A stretch of DNA of 64,000 nt from Lewinellaceae bacterium (GTDB lineage: Bacteria; Bacteroidota; Bacteroidia; Chitinophagales; Saprospiraceae): positions 868,001-932,000 of the forward strand of contig JACJYO010000002.1 in the NCBI GenBank assembly GCA_020636075.1, given 5' to 3'. Positions 61,978 to 64,000 of this stretch are shown one piece after another. The position numbers were made by a program, and so were the translations under genes. Position 1 is the first letter of the stretch. Each line of letters begins with the position of its first letter. The notes under the pieces are model-generated. The model was not told the origin of the DNA and ran no database searches. It was given only the letters and a program-made list of their open reading frames with translations.

Positions 61978-62550
61978 ATGACAAACGACTATCTCGAAAG
62001 CGTAACAAAACAATTCAAGTACTACAAATTACTTGGTGATAAAACCTTTGCCCAGTTGACTGACGACAAGCTGTTTTGGCAATACAACGACGACAGCAAC
62101 AGCATCGCCACCATTGTCAAACACATTTGGGGAAACATGCTTTCCCGGTGGACGGATTTTCTGACCTCCGACGGTGAAAAAACGTGGCGCGACCGGGATG
62201 CTGAATTTGAAAACGACATCGCCAGCCGCGAGGAACTTTTGGAAAAATGGGAAGAAGGATGGGCCTGCGTTTTTCAGGCGCTTGAACCTCTAACAACAAA
62301 CGACCTGGATAAGATCATCTATATCCGAAACCAGGAGCACACAGTGATAGACGCCATCAGCCGGCAAATTGCCCACTACGCCTATCATATTGGCCAGATC
62401 GTTTACCTGGGTAAAATGCTGGCTGAAGCAGGCTGGACATCGTTGACGATTCCCAAAGGGCAATCCGAGACATTCAATGCGGAGAAGTTTTCCAGGCCAA
62501 AACAAAAAGGCCATTTCGCGGATGACTTCCTGAAGGATGATCAAGCATAA
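61978..62550 (+). CDS. DinB-like (DUF1572) protein
   Basis: 190 residues, helical, of the DinB/YfiT superfamily (DUF1572 group). Three His of the metal site are visible: His near 48 (IATIVKHIWGNMLSRW), and the pair in QIAHYAYHIGQIVYLGKML near 133-137. The N-terminal DYLESVTKQFKYYKLLGDK is typical for this subgroup. Likely a stress-associated metal protein; substrate unknown. It follows the EAD-like gene by 52 bases. Confidence 0.88.
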   Translation: MTNDYLESVTKQFKYYKLLGDKTFAQLTDDKLFWQYNDDSNSIATIVKHIWGNMLSRWTDFLTSDGEKTWRDRDAEFENDIASREELLEKWEEGWACVFQALEPLTTNDLDKIIYIRNQEHTVIDAISRQIAHYAYHIGQIVYLGKMLAEAGWTSLTIPKGQSETFNAEKFSRPKQKGHFADDFLKDDQA

Positions 62551-62775
62551 TTCGAGTTAGTGCCCTACCCTATCGCCTACCTAAAAAACAGCGTAAAAAG
62601 AAACCCAAACTTCCTCAACCTTTTTCGCTGAAAGTAGTTTCTACATGTCTGTGGCACTCTGATATTACCTCGCATCGCCTGCCGCTACGTATCTGTCCTA
62701 GCCAAACCACCACGACTAGTTTATTCAGGAAAACCCCTGCAGCAGAAGGCTGCGGATACCGATTATGTATTCCAC

Positions 62776-64000
62776 ATGATGCAAAACAAAAAGAGCACCC
62801 TTGCAACGGCCATTTTAGCAGCATTTGCAATTTTTAGCCCGTATACCTTATTCTCGCAATTGCCTGGAGCAGACAGCTTGCTTTCACCCATTACACTCCC
62901 CGATGCGATCGAGTACGCCCTCAAAAGGCAACCGGTGATCCAACAAGCGCTCTTAGACGAACAGATCACAGACTCCCAGATCCGGAGCAAACTGGCGGAT
63001 TGGTACCCTCAAGTGCGATTCAACTACAACCTCCAACACAATTTCATCGTGCAGACCGCCATCATTGGAGGTAATGCCGTAAAACTTGGTGTGGACAATA
63101 CTTCCAACGGCCAGTTTACGGCCAGTCAAACGATTTTCAACCGGGATGTTTTACTGGCAAAACGCAGCAAACAGGATGTCCTGTTGCAGGCTCAGCAAGC
63201 GACCAGTAGCTACAAGATCGACCTGGCTTCCGATGTGTCCAAGGCGTTTTATGATATCCTGGTTACCATGCAACAGATTAAGGTGGCAGAATCGAATATC
63301 ACCCGAATTGAACGGAGTTTAAACGACGCCCTCAACCAATACCAGGCGGGCCTGGTAGACAAAATTGATTACAAGCGGGCGACCATAGCGCTGAACAACA
63401 CCAAAGCGTCTAAAAAAAGCAATGAAGATCTGCTCGTCGCCAAAGTAGACCGGCTGAAGGCATTGATGAATTACCCTGAAAATGCGCCGCTGAATATTTC
63501 TTACGACAGTTTGCAAATGGAACGGGAAGCGCTGCTCGACACAATGGTAGTTCCCGATTTCAGATCCAGAATTGAATACCAACAACTCGAAACTCAACGA
63601 AAACTGCTGACTGCCTCCCTGGACTACAACCGGTGGAGTTTCCTGCCATCTGTAACTGCCAATGCCGCCTACAACCTGAATTTTCAGAATAACCAGCTCG
63701 CCGAACTCTACAACCGAAATTTCCCCAATGCCTACGTGGGACTTACACTGGGAGTACCGATCTATGAGGGTGGAAAACGGAAAGCCAATATCGCTGCGGC
63801 GGAACTGGAACTAAAACGGAACGAACTGGATTATTCGAACCTCAAAATTGCTGTAGACGCAGCCTATTCCCAGGCCTTAGCTGTTTACAAAAGCAACCTG
63901 ACCAATTACCTTACCCTGCGGGAAAATGTGGAATTGGCCAAAGAAGTTTACGATGTCATTCAACTGCAGTACCGCTCCGGCATAAAAACATACCTGGAGG
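62776..64000 (+). CDS. TolC-family outer-membrane efflux protein (3' end outside window)
   Basis: The open frame begins with two adjacent ATG codons (62776 and 62779) and continues past the window end with at least 408 residues. After a signal peptide (LATAILAAFAIFSPYTLFSQ) come the paired helical-hairpin/strand repeats of TolC-like proteins: ITLPDAIEYALKRQPVIQQA, DWYPQVRFNYN, YQAGLVDKIDYKRATIALNN, then the second repeat with FLPSVTANAAYNLNF, YVGLTLGVPIYEGGKRKANI and LQYRSGIKTYLE. It forms the outer-membrane channel of tripartite efflux or type I secretion. An RND/MFP pair is expected just downstream. Confidence 0.93.
   Translation, partial: MMQNKKSTLATAILAAFAIFSPYTLFSQLPGADSLLSPITLPDAIEYALKRQPVIQQALLDEQITDSQIRSKLADWYPQVRFNYNLQHNFIVQTAIIGGNAVKLGVDNTSNGQFTASQTIFNRDVLLAKRSKQDVLLQAQQATSSYKIDLASDVSKAFYDILVTMQQIKVAESNITRIERSLNDALNQYQAGLVDKIDYKRATIALNNTKASKKSNEDLLVAKVDRLKALMNYPENAPLNISYDSLQMEREALLDTMVVPDFRSRIEYQQLETQRKLLTASLDYNRWSFLPSVTANAAYNLNFQNNQLAELYNRNFPNAYVGLTLGVPIYEGGKRKANIAAAELELKRNELDYSNLKIAVDAAYSQALAVYKSNLTNYLTLRENVELAKEVYDVIQLQYRSGIKTYLE

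Overview
The window reads as chromosome of a Bacteroidota bacterium, most likely from the Saprospiria/Chitinophagia/Cytophagia side. Evidence: a giant secreted protein with SprB repeats and a type IX secretion (type B) C-terminal domain, many Bacteroidota-restricted families (DUF4199, DUF6090, DUF4256, PA14-bearing GH3, regulator-propeller lipoproteins), Bacteroidota-style signal peptides and lipoboxes, and few Shine-Dalgarno sites. The host background is moderately GC-rich. The segment 11.3-21.9 kb and a few small islands are clearly AT-richer. No rRNA, tRNA, CRISPR array, phage structural gene or IS transposase was seen.

Layout. 1-9.5 kb: 3' part of a cell-surface SprB-repeat protein, a small membrane protein and a secreted GH127 beta-L-arabinofuranosidase. 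9.7-22.0 kb: a tyrosine recombinase with an unusual N-terminus, followed by a co-directional array of about six gene cassettes. The cassettes are separated by sites with the architecture of integron attC sites: an imperfect hairpin, often with an unpaired base in the left arm, and outer ...AAC / GTT... boxes. Each cassette's own 5' end is complementary to its own 3' end over 7-10 bases, as expected if it once existed as a circle. Cargo: a GmrSD-type (DUF262/DUF1524) nuclease; a three-gene copper-efflux operon (HMA-AraC regulator, CopA ATPase, CopZ-like chaperone) with its own repeated operators; a membrane protein; a lipoprotein plus outer-membrane beta-barrel pair; a membrane/coiled-coil protein with a tiny proline-rich partner; and a DUF6090 membrane protein. 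This array is the most interesting item in the window, because the adjacent recombinase appears to lack the insertion that defines integron integrases.

22-46.8 kb: accessory small-enzyme region (two cupins, two DHFR/RibD-like reductases, three class-C beta-lactamase-fold or S41 peptidase-type hydrolases and a further S41 peptidase, GNAT and Vat-type acetyltransferases, VOC proteins, DinB-like proteins, aldo/keto reductase, MDR dehydrogenase, DUF4256), together with a GH3 glucosidase, a catalase-peroxidase, a DUF4386 pseudogene and a hairpin-rich repeat element. 46.8-60.3 kb: secreted carbohydrate-active proteins (two beta-helix proteins and a GH78-like alpha-L-rhamnosidase) around a TonB-dependent receptor/lipoprotein operon. 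With the GH127 and GH3 enzymes these point to pectin or rhamnogalacturonan use without a SusCD pair in view. 60.4-64 kb: a VapC-type toxin-antitoxin pair next to a fragment matching one of the attC-like sites, a protein with a likely effector-associated domain, a DinB-like protein, and the 5' part of a TolC-family efflux gene.

Several small dispersed elements are present: two copies of a CACGGAGAACACGGAG hairpin repeat, a 45-base perfect palindrome inserted in frame inside a beta-helix gene, and a roughly 340-bp element with 14-base terminal inverted repeats. All assignments come from reading the sequence and recalled family features; no database search was possible.
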